From DASZVB01 sp035545855 (GTDB lineage Bacteria > Myxococcota_A > Polyangia > Polyangiales > Polyangiaceae), in assembly GCA_035545855.1 (NCBI GenBank), contig DASZXK010000058.1:62001-126000 (forward strand): a stretch of 64,000 nt of DNA, written 5' to 3'. Below, in pieces: positions 33,621 to 41,812 of this stretch (position 1 is its first letter; each line of letters opens with the position of its first letter). The notes under the pieces are model-generated. The model searched no databases. It was not told the origin of the DNA and saw only the letters and a program-made list of their open reading frames with translations. Position numbers and translations under genes: made by a program.

Positions 33621-36368
33621 ATGCCGACGTCGCTCTTCGAGCCGGGCGCCCCCGACGTGCTCTACATCGTCGATCTCTCGGGGTACGTCTTCCGCGCATA
33701 CCACGCGATCGCGCCGCTCAACGCGCCGAGCGGCGAGCCGACGCAGGCCGTCTTCGGAACGGTGAACATGCTCGAGCGACTCGTGCGGCAACGCCGGCCC
33801 GCGATGCTCGCCGTCGCGATGGATTCCCGGAAGCCGACCTTCCGGAAGGAGATCTACGCCGAGTACAAGGCGCACCGCCCGCCGCCGCCGCCGGACCTCT
33901 CGCAGCAGATGGCACGCTGCCGCGAGATCGTGGATGCCTTCGCGATCCCGGTGTTCCAGACGGACGGCGTCGAGGCGGACGATCTCATCGCCGCGGCCGT
34001 CGCCCAGGCGCGCGCGCGTCACCTCAAGGTCGTCGTCGTCAGCGCGGACAAGGACCTGATGCAGCTCGTCGGCGACGACGTGCTCCTCTGGGACACGATG
34101 CGGGACAAGGTCTTCGGACCCGCGGAAGTGCTCGAGCGGTTCGGCGTCCCCGTGCCCCAGGTCCGCGATTGGCTCGCGCTCACGGGAGACGCCTCCGACA
34201 ACATCCCGGGCGTTCCCTCCGTCGGACCGAAGACGGCGAAGGAGCTCCTCGTCGCGTGGGGAGATCTCGACGGGATCTACGCGAACCTCGAGCGCATCGA
34301 GCGGAAGGCGCTCCGCGACAAGCTCGCCGAGCACCAGGACGCCGCGCGCCTCAGCCGCGAGCTCGTGACGCTCAAGGCCGACATCCCCGTCACGTTCGAC
34401 CCCGCCGCCCTGAAGTACGGTGGCCGGGACGTCCTCACGCTGCGCAAGCTCTACCAGGAGCTCGGGTTCGCGAAGCACCTCGCCGCCCTGGACACCTTGC
34501 CGGAGCCGGTCCCCGTCGCGAGCGGTTCGGGCGGAGAGGCGGCTGCTCCGCCTCCGCCGAAGGCCGAAGCCATGAAGCGCGAGCTCGTCACCGTGCTCAC
34601 CAGGGACGCTCTCGAGAGCGCGGCGCGGGAGCTCTCGGGGGCGGCGCTGCTCGCCGTCGCCGCCGAGAACACGACGGACAGCGCCGTGCGCGGGACCCTC
34701 GTCGGCATCGGGCTCTCGGGCACTCCGGGCAAGGCGTACTACGTGCCCGTCGGTCACCGGTACTTCGGCGCTCCGGAGCAGCTCGACCTCGCGATGGTGG
34801 CCGCGGCGCTCGAACCGCTGCTCTCGAATGCGAAGCTCCCGAAGGCCGCCCACGACGGGAAGACCGTCGGCGTCGCGCTCGCCGAGGCCGGGTTCTCGTT
34901 CGCCGGGCTCGCATTCGATTCGCTCCTCGCCGGGTACCTGCTCGATCCCGAATCGCCTCACGAGCTCGAGGACCTCGCGGCGAACGAGCTCGGAGTGGGC
35001 GTCGTCGCGCCGCGTTCGCTCGTTCCGAAGGCGAAGGGGCGCCAAGCGGAGTTCGACGAGGTGCGCGTCGAGGATGCCGCGAACGGGCTCGGCGCTCGGG
35101 CGGAGGCCGTCCGGCGCCTCGCCGACGTCCTCGGGCCGAAGCTGGAATCCGAGGGGCTCGTGCCCCTGATGAACGACATCGAGCTCCCGCTCGCCGGAGA
35201 GCTCGCGGAGATGGAGCGCGCGGGGGTCCTCGTGGATTGCGACGTGCTCCACGCACTCGGACGCCGGGTGGAAAAGGAGCTCCAGACGCTGGAGCTCGAA
35301 GCGCATCGGATCGCAGGCCGGGTGTTCAACGTGAACTCGCCGCGCCAGCTCGAAACGCTGCTCTTCGACGACCTCCGTCTGAAGCCCATCAAGCGGACGA
35401 AGACGTCCCGTTCGACGGACGCGGACACGCTGGAGGCGCTCGCCGAGCAGCATGCGCTGCCGAAGGTCATCCTGGAGATCCGGCAGCTCGCGAAGCTCAA
35501 GGGCACGTACATCGACGCGCTCCCGTTGCTCGTGAACCCGAGGACGGGGCGGATCCACACGCGGTGGGAACAGGCCGTCGCCGCCACGGGCCGTCTCTCC
35601 TCGACCGATCCGAACCTGCAGAACATCCCGATCCGGTCCGAGCTCGGGCGCGAGATCCGGGGCGCCTTCGTCGCGCCTCCGGGAACGGCGCTCGTCAGCG
35701 CGGACTACTCGCAGATCGAGCTCCGCGTGCTGGCTCACCTCTCGAAAGATCCCGTGCTCGTGGAGTCCTTCCAGTCGGGGGAGGACGTGCACACGCGGAC
35801 GGCGATGGAGATCTTCGGGGTCTCCCGGGACGCGGTCGACGCGGAGCACCGGCGGCGGGCGAAGGCGGTGAACTTCGGGATCGTCTACGGGCAGGGGGAC
35901 AGCGGGCTCGCGAAGAGCCTCGGGATTCCGCGCGCCGAGGCCGCGCAGTTCATCGCCGCGTACTTCCGGAGATACGAGGGGGTCCGGCGCTTCATGAACG
36001 AGGTGCTCGAGAGCACTCGCGCCGCCGGCTCCGTCCGCACGCTCTTCGGCCGACGCCGGCTCGTGCCGGACATCCGGAGCGAGAACCGTGCGCGGAGGCT
36101 CGCGGCCGAGCGCATCGCGATGAACACGCCGATCCAGGGGACCGCGGCCGACCTCCTGAAGCTCGCGATGCTCGCCTTCCGGAGGCCCCCGACCCCGGGA
36201 GCGCGCATGGTGCTCACCGTCCACGACGAGCTCGTCTTCGAGGTCCCCCTCGCGGAGGTGGACGACGCGAAGACCCGGATCCGGAAGGCCATGGAAGGCG
36301 TCCACGCTCTGTCCGTTCCGCTGGTCGTGGAGGTCGGGAGCGGCGAGAACTGGAGCCGCGCGCATTGA
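33621..36368 (+). CDS. polA: DNA polymerase I
   Basis: ATG 33621 puts the family motif VLYIVDLSGYVFRAYHA at the N-terminus and gives 915 residues. The 5'-3' exonuclease spans about 1-300 (VEADDLIAA, TGDASDNIPGVPSVGPKTA). The 3'-5' exonuclease-like domain spans about 320-510. The polymerase has motif A DYSQIELR (Asp695), motif B RAKAVNFGIVYG (Phe752) and motif C VHDELV (Asp869). In the proofreading domain the Asp of the first catalytic motif is Ala (AAE, Glu349), and the second motif HxxKxD reads HDGKTV. Proofreading is therefore probably lost, while gap filling and primer removal should work. Confidence 0.97.
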   Translation: MPTSLFEPGAPDVLYIVDLSGYVFRAYHAIAPLNAPSGEPTQAVFGTVNMLERLVRQRRPAMLAVAMDSRKPTFRKEIYAEYKAHRPPPPPDLSQQMARCREIVDAFAIPVFQTDGVEADDLIAAAVAQARARHLKVVVVSADKDLMQLVGDDVLLWDTMRDKVFGPAEVLERFGVPVPQVRDWLALTGDASDNIPGVPSVGPKTAKELLVAWGDLDGIYANLERIERKALRDKLAEHQDAARLSRELVTLKADIPVTFDPAALKYGGRDVLTLRKLYQELGFAKHLAALDTLPEPVPVASGSGGEAAAPPPPKAEAMKRELVTVLTRDALESAARELSGAALLAVAAENTTDSAVRGTLVGIGLSGTPGKAYYVPVGHRYFGAPEQLDLAMVAAALEPLLSNAKLPKAAHDGKTVGVALAEAGFSFAGLAFDSLLAGYLLDPESPHELEDLAANELGVGVVAPRSLVPKAKGRQAEFDEVRVEDAANGLGARAEAVRRLADVLGPKLESEGLVPLMNDIELPLAGELAEMERAGVLVDCDVLHALGRRVEKELQTLELEAHRIAGRVFNVNSPRQLETLLFDDLRLKPIKRTKTSRSTDADTLEALAEQHALPKVILEIRQLAKLKGTYIDALPLLVNPRTGRIHTRWEQAVAATGRLSSTDPNLQNIPIRSELGREIRGAFVAPPGTALVSADYSQIELRVLAHLSKDPVLVESFQSGEDVHTRTAMEIFGVSRDAVDAEHRRRAKAVNFGIVYGQGDSGLAKSLGIPRAEAAQFIAAYFRRYEGVRRFMNEVLESTRAAGSVRTLFGRRRLVPDIRSENRARRLAAERIAMNTPIQGTAADLLKLAMLAFRRPPTPGARMVLTVHDELVFEVPLAEVDDAKTRIRKAMEGVHALSVPLVVEVGSGENWSRAH

Positions 36369-36395
36369 TCGCCCGCCCCGGGACCCGCGGGTGAT
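36368..36395 (+). terminator. Stem-loop at the end of polA
   Basis: ATCGCCCGC (36368-36376) can pair with GCGGGTGAT (36387-36395), nine pairs with one G-U, across a 10-base loop. It begins at the last base of the polA stop codon. No T-run follows, so any termination would be imprecise. Confidence 0.35.
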
Positions 36396-36466
36396 CCGAC
36401 CGGCTTTACATTCGAGCCTCCCTTCCAATACGGTCCCCCGCCGAACCCCCGCCAAACCCCGGAACG

Positions 36467-37180
36467 ATGGCCGACACGCCGCGAATCTCGATCGTCATCC
36501 CCATCTACAACGAGGAGGGCATCCTTCACTCCGCCGTCGTGGATCTCCGTGAACGCCTCTCGCCGCTCGGCTGGAGCTACGAGATCGTCCTCGCCGAGAA
36601 CGGCTCGAAGGACCGCACGATCGAGATCGCGAAGCAGCTCTCTGTGAAGTACCCGGAGGTCACGTACCTCTCCATGGGCGAGCCGAACTACGGCGGCGCG
36701 CTCCGCGAAGGGATCCGGAAGGCGCGCGGCGAGTTCGTGCTGTGCGACGAGATCGACCTCTGCGACACGGACTTCCATCGCCGCGCGGTCGACCTCCTCT
36801 CCGCCGATCGCTACGACATGGTGATCGGCTCGAAGCTCATCGAGGGCGCCGAAGACGAACGCCCCTGGGCGCGGCACGCCGCGAGCCTCTTCTACACGGG
36901 CCTCCTCCGGACGCTCCTCGGCTTCAAGGGGACGGACACGCACGGGCTCAAGGCGTTCCGGAAGAGCCGCCTCATCGAGCACGTGGACGCCTGCCTGGTG
37001 GAGAAGGACGTCTTCGCGAGCGAGTTCGTGATCCGGGCCTACCGGGCGAATCTCCGCGTCATCGAGATCCCGGTCCGCGTCATGGAGAAGCGGCCCCCGT
37101 CCATCAACCTGTTCAAGCGCGTCCCGAACGTGCTGAAGAGCGTCGCCAAGCTGACCTGGGCGATCCGCGTGAAGGGCTAG
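36467..37180 (+). CDS. Glycosyltransferase family 2 protein, DPM1-like
   Basis: The 237-residue soluble protein has a GT-A fold: ISIVIPIYNEEGILHSAVVD, then VLAENGSKDRT, GGALREGIRKARGEFVLCDE and a C-terminal IEIPVRVMEKRPPSINLFKR. This is the plan of polyprenyl-phosphate sugar transferases. The DxD-like metal site is altered to CDEIDLCDTDF. No membrane helices follow, so it works at the inner face, possibly with a partner. It lies about 98 bp after polA and is convergent with the HAD gene. Confidence 0.85.
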   Translation: MADTPRISIVIPIYNEEGILHSAVVDLRERLSPLGWSYEIVLAENGSKDRTIEIAKQLSVKYPEVTYLSMGEPNYGGALREGIRKARGEFVLCDEIDLCDTDFHRRAVDLLSADRYDMVIGSKLIEGAEDERPWARHAASLFYTGLLRTLLGFKGTDTHGLKAFRKSRLIEHVDACLVEKDVFASEFVIRAYRANLRVIEIPVRVMEKRPPSINLFKRVPNVLKSVAKLTWAIRVKG

Positions 37181-37223
37181 GCGCGCCTCGGCGCGACGGC
37201 GGCATGGACCGCGCGCGAGACCC

Positions 37224-37880
37224 TCACCAGGTCTCGATCTGCCACCCCTTCTTCATCGCGTGCCGTCGGAGTCTCCGGTCGGGGTTCACGATGACCGGAG
37301 TCTTCACGCGCTCGAGGAGCGGTAGATCCGTGATGCTGTCGCTGTAGAACGTCGCTTCGTCCAGGGAGAACCCGTGCTCCGCGGCGAGCTTCTCCGCGAG
37401 GACGACCTTTCCCTCTCCGTACGCCATGGGCTCCTTCACACGACCCGTGAAGAGACCGTCTTCCACCTCGAGGTGCGTCGCGATGACGTGCGAGATCCCG
37501 AGCTCCCGCGCGAGCGGCATCGCGGCGTACGGCGTCGCGCCGGTCACGATCGCGACGACGTCCCCCTCCGCGGCGTGTCGCGCCACGGCCTTCCGCCCGG
37601 CGTCGGCCACGTGAGTGAGCACGTAGTCGACGAACCACGTCTCGCAGGTGTCCCGGAGCCACGTCTCCTGCTTTCCGCGGAACGAGCGCAGGGCCTGCAC
37701 CGCGACGCTCTCTGCGTCGATGACGCCGAACGAATACTGGAGCATCCACCACGCCACGCGGAGCACGTCGCGGGTGGTCGCCTCCCCGACGTCCCGCTGG
37801 TAGCGGACGTACAGGGTCGCCGTGTCCACGCGGACGAGCGTGCGGTCCATGTCGAAGAGAGCGGCTTTGCGGGCGGCCAC
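37224..37880 (-). CDS. HAD-superfamily IB hydrolase (SerB/YfhB-like phosphatase)
   Basis: The 218-residue protein has all HAD motifs. Motif I is ALFDMDRTLV (Asp10, Asp12), motif II is IVTGATPYA, the conserved Lys lies in GKVVLAEKLA, and motif IV is FYSDSITDLPLLE. Subfamily IB members dephosphorylate phosphoserine or lipid-linked phosphates; the C-terminus MKKGWQIETW resembles the group near 1-acyl-glycerol-phosphate enzymes. The substrate remains open. It is divergent from hrpB with 48 bp between the starts. Confidence 0.87.
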   Translation of the reverse strand: MAARKAALFDMDRTLVRVDTATLYVRYQRDVGEATTRDVLRVAWWMLQYSFGVIDAESVAVQALRSFRGKQETWLRDTCETWFVDYVLTHVADAGRKAVARHAAEGDVVAIVTGATPYAAMPLARELGISHVIATHLEVEDGLFTGRVKEPMAYGEGKVVLAEKLAAEHGFSLDEATFYSDSITDLPLLERVKTPVIVNPDRRLRRHAMKKGWQIETW

Positions 37881-37928
37881 GGGGCGGCATCCTGTCTCGA
37901 CTCCTTCCTCCCCGGAAGCGAAATCCCC

Positions 37929-40490
37929 GTGCTAATCCGTCCCCCGGTGCGCGCGCTCCCCATCGACCCGCTGCTCCCGGAGATCTGCGAGAAGACGCTC
38001 GCCGAGCGGGTGCTCGTGCTCGAGGCCGAACCGGGCGCCGGCAAGACGACTCGGGTTCCGCTCGCGCTGCACCGGGCGGGGCTCACGACGGAGGGCGTCA
38101 TCGTCGTCGCGGAGCCGCGGAGGCTCGCGGCGCGGCTCGCGGCGGAATACGTCTCCCGCGAGCTCGGCGAGCGCGTCGGGGGAACGGTCGGCTACTCGGT
38201 CCGCTTCGAGGAGGAGACGTCCCGGGACACGCGCATCGTCTACGCGACGGAGGGAGTCCTCATGCGACGTCTCCTCCAGGACCCGGAGCTCGGAAGCGTC
38301 TCTGCCGTCGTGCTGGACGAGTTCCACGAGAGGCACCTCGCGACGGACGTCCTGCTCGCGCTCGTGGATCGCCTGCGACGTACGACCCGGCCGAAGCTCG
38401 CCCTCGTGGTGATGAGCGCGACGCTCGACGCCGGCCCGCTCGCCGAACACCTCGGCGCAAAGCGCGTCCGGAGCGAGGGGCGGGCGTTTCCGCTCACGAT
38501 CGAGCACCAGACGCGGCCGGACGATCGTCCCGTGGAGAGACAGGTCGCGAGCGCCGTCCGGAAGCTCCTCGCGGAAGAAGCGACGGGGGACGTCCTGGTG
38601 TTCCTGCCTGGCGCCCGCGAGATCCGGATGGCGAGCGAGGCGCTCTCCGGAGAACGGACCCCGGAGAACGTCCTCGTGCTCCCCCTCCATGGCGACCTTC
38701 CGATGAAGGACCAGGCGCGCGCCGTCGAACCGGCGAGGGAGCGGAAGGTCATCCTCTCGACGAACGTGGCGGAGTCGTCCGTCACGATAGACGGAGTGAC
38801 CGCCGTGGTGGACACGGGGCTCGCCCGCGTCGCGGGGCACTCGCCGTGGAGCGGCCTCCCGACGCTCGCGACGGCGAAGATCAGCCGCGCGTCCGCCGTG
38901 CAGCGCGCGGGCCGCGCCGGTCGCACCCGGCCAGGCCGGGTGATCCGCCTCTACACGGAGGGCGATCTCGCGACGCGCGACGCCCACGACAAGCCCGAGA
39001 TCCTCCGGGACGATCTCTCCGAAACGTTCCTCGGCCTTCACGGCATGGGCGTCCGGAACCCCGCGGAGCTCCGCTGGCTCGCCCCGCCTCCCCCCGCCGC
39101 GGCGGAGGCGGCGGACGCGCTCCTCCGGCGGCTCGGCGCGCTCGCTCCGGACGGCGCGCTGTCGCCCACCGGCAGGCGCATGCTCGCCTTCCCCGTTTCC
39201 CCTCGCCTCGCGCGCGTGCTCGTCGAAGGAGAGCGTCGTGGCGTCGCGGCGGACACCTGCGTCGCCGTCGCGCTGCTCTCGGAGCGGGACATCCGCACGG
39301 GGGTGCGGACCGCGTTTCAGGGCGGAAGGCCGGGCATCGACGCGAGCGGCCCCTCCGACGTGCTCGAGCTCATGGAGCGCTTCCACGAGGCCGAGGGCGA
39401 GGATTTCCATCCCCGCCGACTCGGCTCGATGGGCCTCGACGGGCGCGCGGTCCAGGCGGTCGATCGGGTCCGAAGGCAACTCGCGAGGATTGCCCGCGAC
39501 TCCGGACCACGGCCCGATTCCATCGACGGCGTGGACGAGGCGATCCAGATCGCGCTCCTCGCCGGGTTTCCGGATCGCATCGCGAAACGCCGGAGCAAGA
39601 CGGACCGGAGCCTCTCCCTGTGGTCCGGAAAGAGCGCCCGCCTCCTCGAGACCAGCGTCGTGCACGACGCGCCCCTGGTGGTCGCGCTCGACGCCGAGGA
39701 GTCCCGCGGAACCGTCGTCGTCCGCCTGGCGAGCGCCATGCGGCTCGATTGGCTCTTCGAGCTCTACCCGGAGGCGGTGGAGATGAGCGAGGAGCTCGCC
39801 TGGAACCCGACGACGGAGGCCGTGGACCGCGTGAGCCGCATCTCGTCGGGGTCCGTGGTCCTGGAAGAGGAGCGGTCGCCCGCGAAGCCGTCCGAAGAGG
39901 TATCCCGCGTGCTCGTGGAAGCGGCGCTCGCGAAGTCGCCTCCCCTGGTCCAGGCAGACGAGAAGCTCTCCGCGCTCCGCGAACGTCTCGAGCTCCTCAG
40001 ACGCGAGGTCCCCGAAGCGGACCTTCCGGACCTGGGCGCCGGCGTCGTGAACGCCGCCGTGGAAAGAGCCGCCGCCGGCCGCACGCGCCTCTCGGAGCTC
40101 CGCGGCGTGGACCTCGGAGACGAGCTCCTCTCGGGGCTCGGCTACGCGGAGCGCGCGCTCCTCGAGAAGGAAGCCCCGGTGCACCTCACGCTCCCCGGCG
40201 GGCGCACGGTCCCCGTCCACTACGACCCCGGAAAGCCCCCGTGGGTCGAGTCGCGCCTCCAGGACTTCTTCGGCATGTCGAGGACGCCGACCGTCGCGAA
40301 GGGCCGCGTGCCGCTCACCGTGCACCTCCTCGCGCCGAACCAGCGCGCCGTTCAAGTGACCACCGATCTTGCCGGTTTCTGGGAGCGCCACTACCCCGGG
40401 ATCCGGAAGGAGCTGTGCCGCCGGTATCCGCGGCACTCCTGGCCCGAGGACGGCGCGACCGCGGTGCCTCCGCCGCCGAAGCGACGCTGA
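37929..40490 (+). CDS. hrpB: ATP-dependent helicase HrpB
   Basis: A GTG at 37929, ten bases after GGAAG, gives 853 residues; a second GTG at 37947 is possible. The typical LPIDPLLPEI start is followed by Walker A (GAGKTT), the DEFH box in DEFHERHLATD, MSATLD, the helicase C motifs (STNVAESSVTIDGV, QRAGRAGRTRPG) and the HrpB-specific C-terminal domain. The end reads VHYDPGKPPWVESRLQDFFG and WERHYPGIRKELCRRYPRHS. HrpB is a DExH RNA helicase-like ATPase of unclear cellular role. The frame is open upstream, but that part overlaps the HAD gene and is not protein-like. Confidence 0.95.
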   Translation: MLIRPPVRALPIDPLLPEICEKTLAERVLVLEAEPGAGKTTRVPLALHRAGLTTEGVIVVAEPRRLAARLAAEYVSRELGERVGGTVGYSVRFEEETSRDTRIVYATEGVLMRRLLQDPELGSVSAVVLDEFHERHLATDVLLALVDRLRRTTRPKLALVVMSATLDAGPLAEHLGAKRVRSEGRAFPLTIEHQTRPDDRPVERQVASAVRKLLAEEATGDVLVFLPGAREIRMASEALSGERTPENVLVLPLHGDLPMKDQARAVEPARERKVILSTNVAESSVTIDGVTAVVDTGLARVAGHSPWSGLPTLATAKISRASAVQRAGRAGRTRPGRVIRLYTEGDLATRDAHDKPEILRDDLSETFLGLHGMGVRNPAELRWLAPPPPAAAEAADALLRRLGALAPDGALSPTGRRMLAFPVSPRLARVLVEGERRGVAADTCVAVALLSERDIRTGVRTAFQGGRPGIDASGPSDVLELMERFHEAEGEDFHPRRLGSMGLDGRAVQAVDRVRRQLARIARDSGPRPDSIDGVDEAIQIALLAGFPDRIAKRRSKTDRSLSLWSGKSARLLETSVVHDAPLVVALDAEESRGTVVVRLASAMRLDWLFELYPEAVEMSEELAWNPTTEAVDRVSRISSGSVVLEEERSPAKPSEEVSRVLVEAALAKSPPLVQADEKLSALRERLELLRREVPEADLPDLGAGVVNAAVERAAAGRTRLSELRGVDLGDELLSGLGYAERALLEKEAPVHLTLPGGRTVPVHYDPGKPPWVESRLQDFFGMSRTPTVAKGRVPLTVHLLAPNQRAVQVTTDLAGFWERHYPGIRKELCRRYPRHSWPEDGATAVPPPPKRR

Positions 40491-40540
40491 GCGCCGGCCG
40501 GCCGAAACGGCGTTGAAAGAGCGGCGCCGATCGGGCAGAA

Positions 40541-41809
40541 GTGCGCATGCGCCGCCGCCACCCGGGCACGAAGAACGCGCCGGCGAGAGGTCGCGGCGAA
40601 GGCGCTCCCTCCGCAGACCGCCGGACGAGCTCGGGCGCCCGTGGAGGTCGCGACAGAAAACGTCCCGCGGGGGGAAGCCCCGCGAACACGGCGCCGACAG
40701 GGCGGGACGGGAATCGGCGTCCCCCGGGACGGGGTCCGCGACCCGCCGTTCCCACGCCGGACACGGAGCGAGCGACTCTCGCGGACGTTCGTCCGGGTCG
40801 CTGGCTCTTCACGACGCGCGAAGGCGCAGAGCGTGACCTCCTCGAAGAGCTCTCGCTCTGGAAGCGAGACAACGTCGCCCGCGTCCTCGGGCCCGCGCTC
40901 GTGCTCTCCGAGCGCGCGCCGAGCCGCGAAGGACGACTGGACTCGACGTTCGGGCGCCAGTGCTTCCAGGTGAGCGTCGTCGCTCGGGGCTCGGACTCCG
41001 AGCTCGCGGACCAGCTCGCCGAGGCGTTTTCGCCCGAGCTCACGGGAGCGCGCGGCTGGGTGCTCCAGGCGTGGACGCCCGATACCGAGCGAGGGAACCG
41101 CGACGCGCCGCGCGCGCACTCCCTCGAAGGACGTCTCGCCGAGCGCCTGTCCGAGCGCGCCGCGGGCGCGACCCGCTTCGCGGCGAAGGATCTCGGGCCG
41201 GACGCGGTGCCGTTCTTCCAGGTCTGTCTCCTCGGAGAGGGCGTGGCCGCGGGTGGCGTGATCTCCTCGAACCGCGCGCTGTCTCTCGCGCCCGGCGGTC
41301 GCCTCCGCGCACACGTCGCGGGAGACAAGCCGTCCCGCGCGGCGCGAAAGCTCGCGGAGGCATTCCTCTGGCTCGGCCTCGCGCCGGAGCCGGGAGACCA
41401 GTGCGTGGACCTCGGCGCGGCCCCCGGGGGGTGGACGTACCTCCTCTCCGAGCGGCGAGCGAAGGTCATCGCGGTGGATCCCGGAAAGCTCCGGCCGGAC
41501 CTCCTCGCGCGGAAGGGCGTCCGTTACGTCGGGATGAGCGCCTTCGAGTTCGAGCCCGAGGAGCCCGTCGACTGGCTGCTGTGCGACATGGCGTGGCGTC
41601 CGACCGAGGTCGCGAAGATGCTCGCGCGCTGGGCTCGAAACCGGGACACGACGATGCTCGTGGCGAATTTCAAGCTGCCGATGAAGCGGAAGGCGGAGAC
41701 CGTCCAGGAGATCCGGAAGATCCTGGAAGAGGGCGGCTATCGCTCCGTCCGAACCCGGCAGCTCTACCACGACCGGGACGAGATCACGCTCACCGCGCGC
41801 GTGGGATGA
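40541..41809 (+). CDS. rlmM: RlmM-like 23S rRNA 2'-O-methyltransferase with a basic N-terminal extension
   Basis: It starts at GTG 40541 (or ATG 40547) and gives 422 residues. The first 75 are an Arg/Gly/Pro-rich, probably disordered tail. Next come a THUMP-like region and an FtsJ/RrmJ-type methyltransferase with the SAM motif CVDLGAAPGGWTY. The catalytic K-D-K-E set is recognisable in SRAARKLAEA, WLLCDMAW, NFKLPMKRK and RDEITLTA. RlmM methylates C2498 of 23S rRNA in E. coli. The extension is absent from E. coli RlmM. The gene converges with mutS, with stops three bases apart. Confidence 0.9.
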   Translation: MRMRRRHPGTKNAPARGRGEGAPSADRRTSSGARGGRDRKRPAGGSPANTAPTGRDGNRRPPGRGPRPAVPTPDTERATLADVRPGRWLFTTREGAERDLLEELSLWKRDNVARVLGPALVLSERAPSREGRLDSTFGRQCFQVSVVARGSDSELADQLAEAFSPELTGARGWVLQAWTPDTERGNRDAPRAHSLEGRLAERLSERAAGATRFAAKDLGPDAVPFFQVCLLGEGVAAGGVISSNRALSLAPGGRLRAHVAGDKPSRAARKLAEAFLWLGLAPEPGDQCVDLGAAPGGWTYLLSERRAKVIAVDPGKLRPDLLARKGVRYVGMSAFEFEPEEPVDWLLCDMAWRPTEVAKMLARWARNRDTTMLVANFKLPMKRKAETVQEIRKILEEGGYRSVRTRQLYHDRDEITLTARVG

Positions 41810-41812
41810 GGC

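Noticed and set aside
33453..36455. 1000-residue minus-strand frame opposite polA
   Set aside because: It is Arg/Glu/His-rich with no domain, and polA on the plus strand has all its motifs. Long antisense frames are expected at this GC content.
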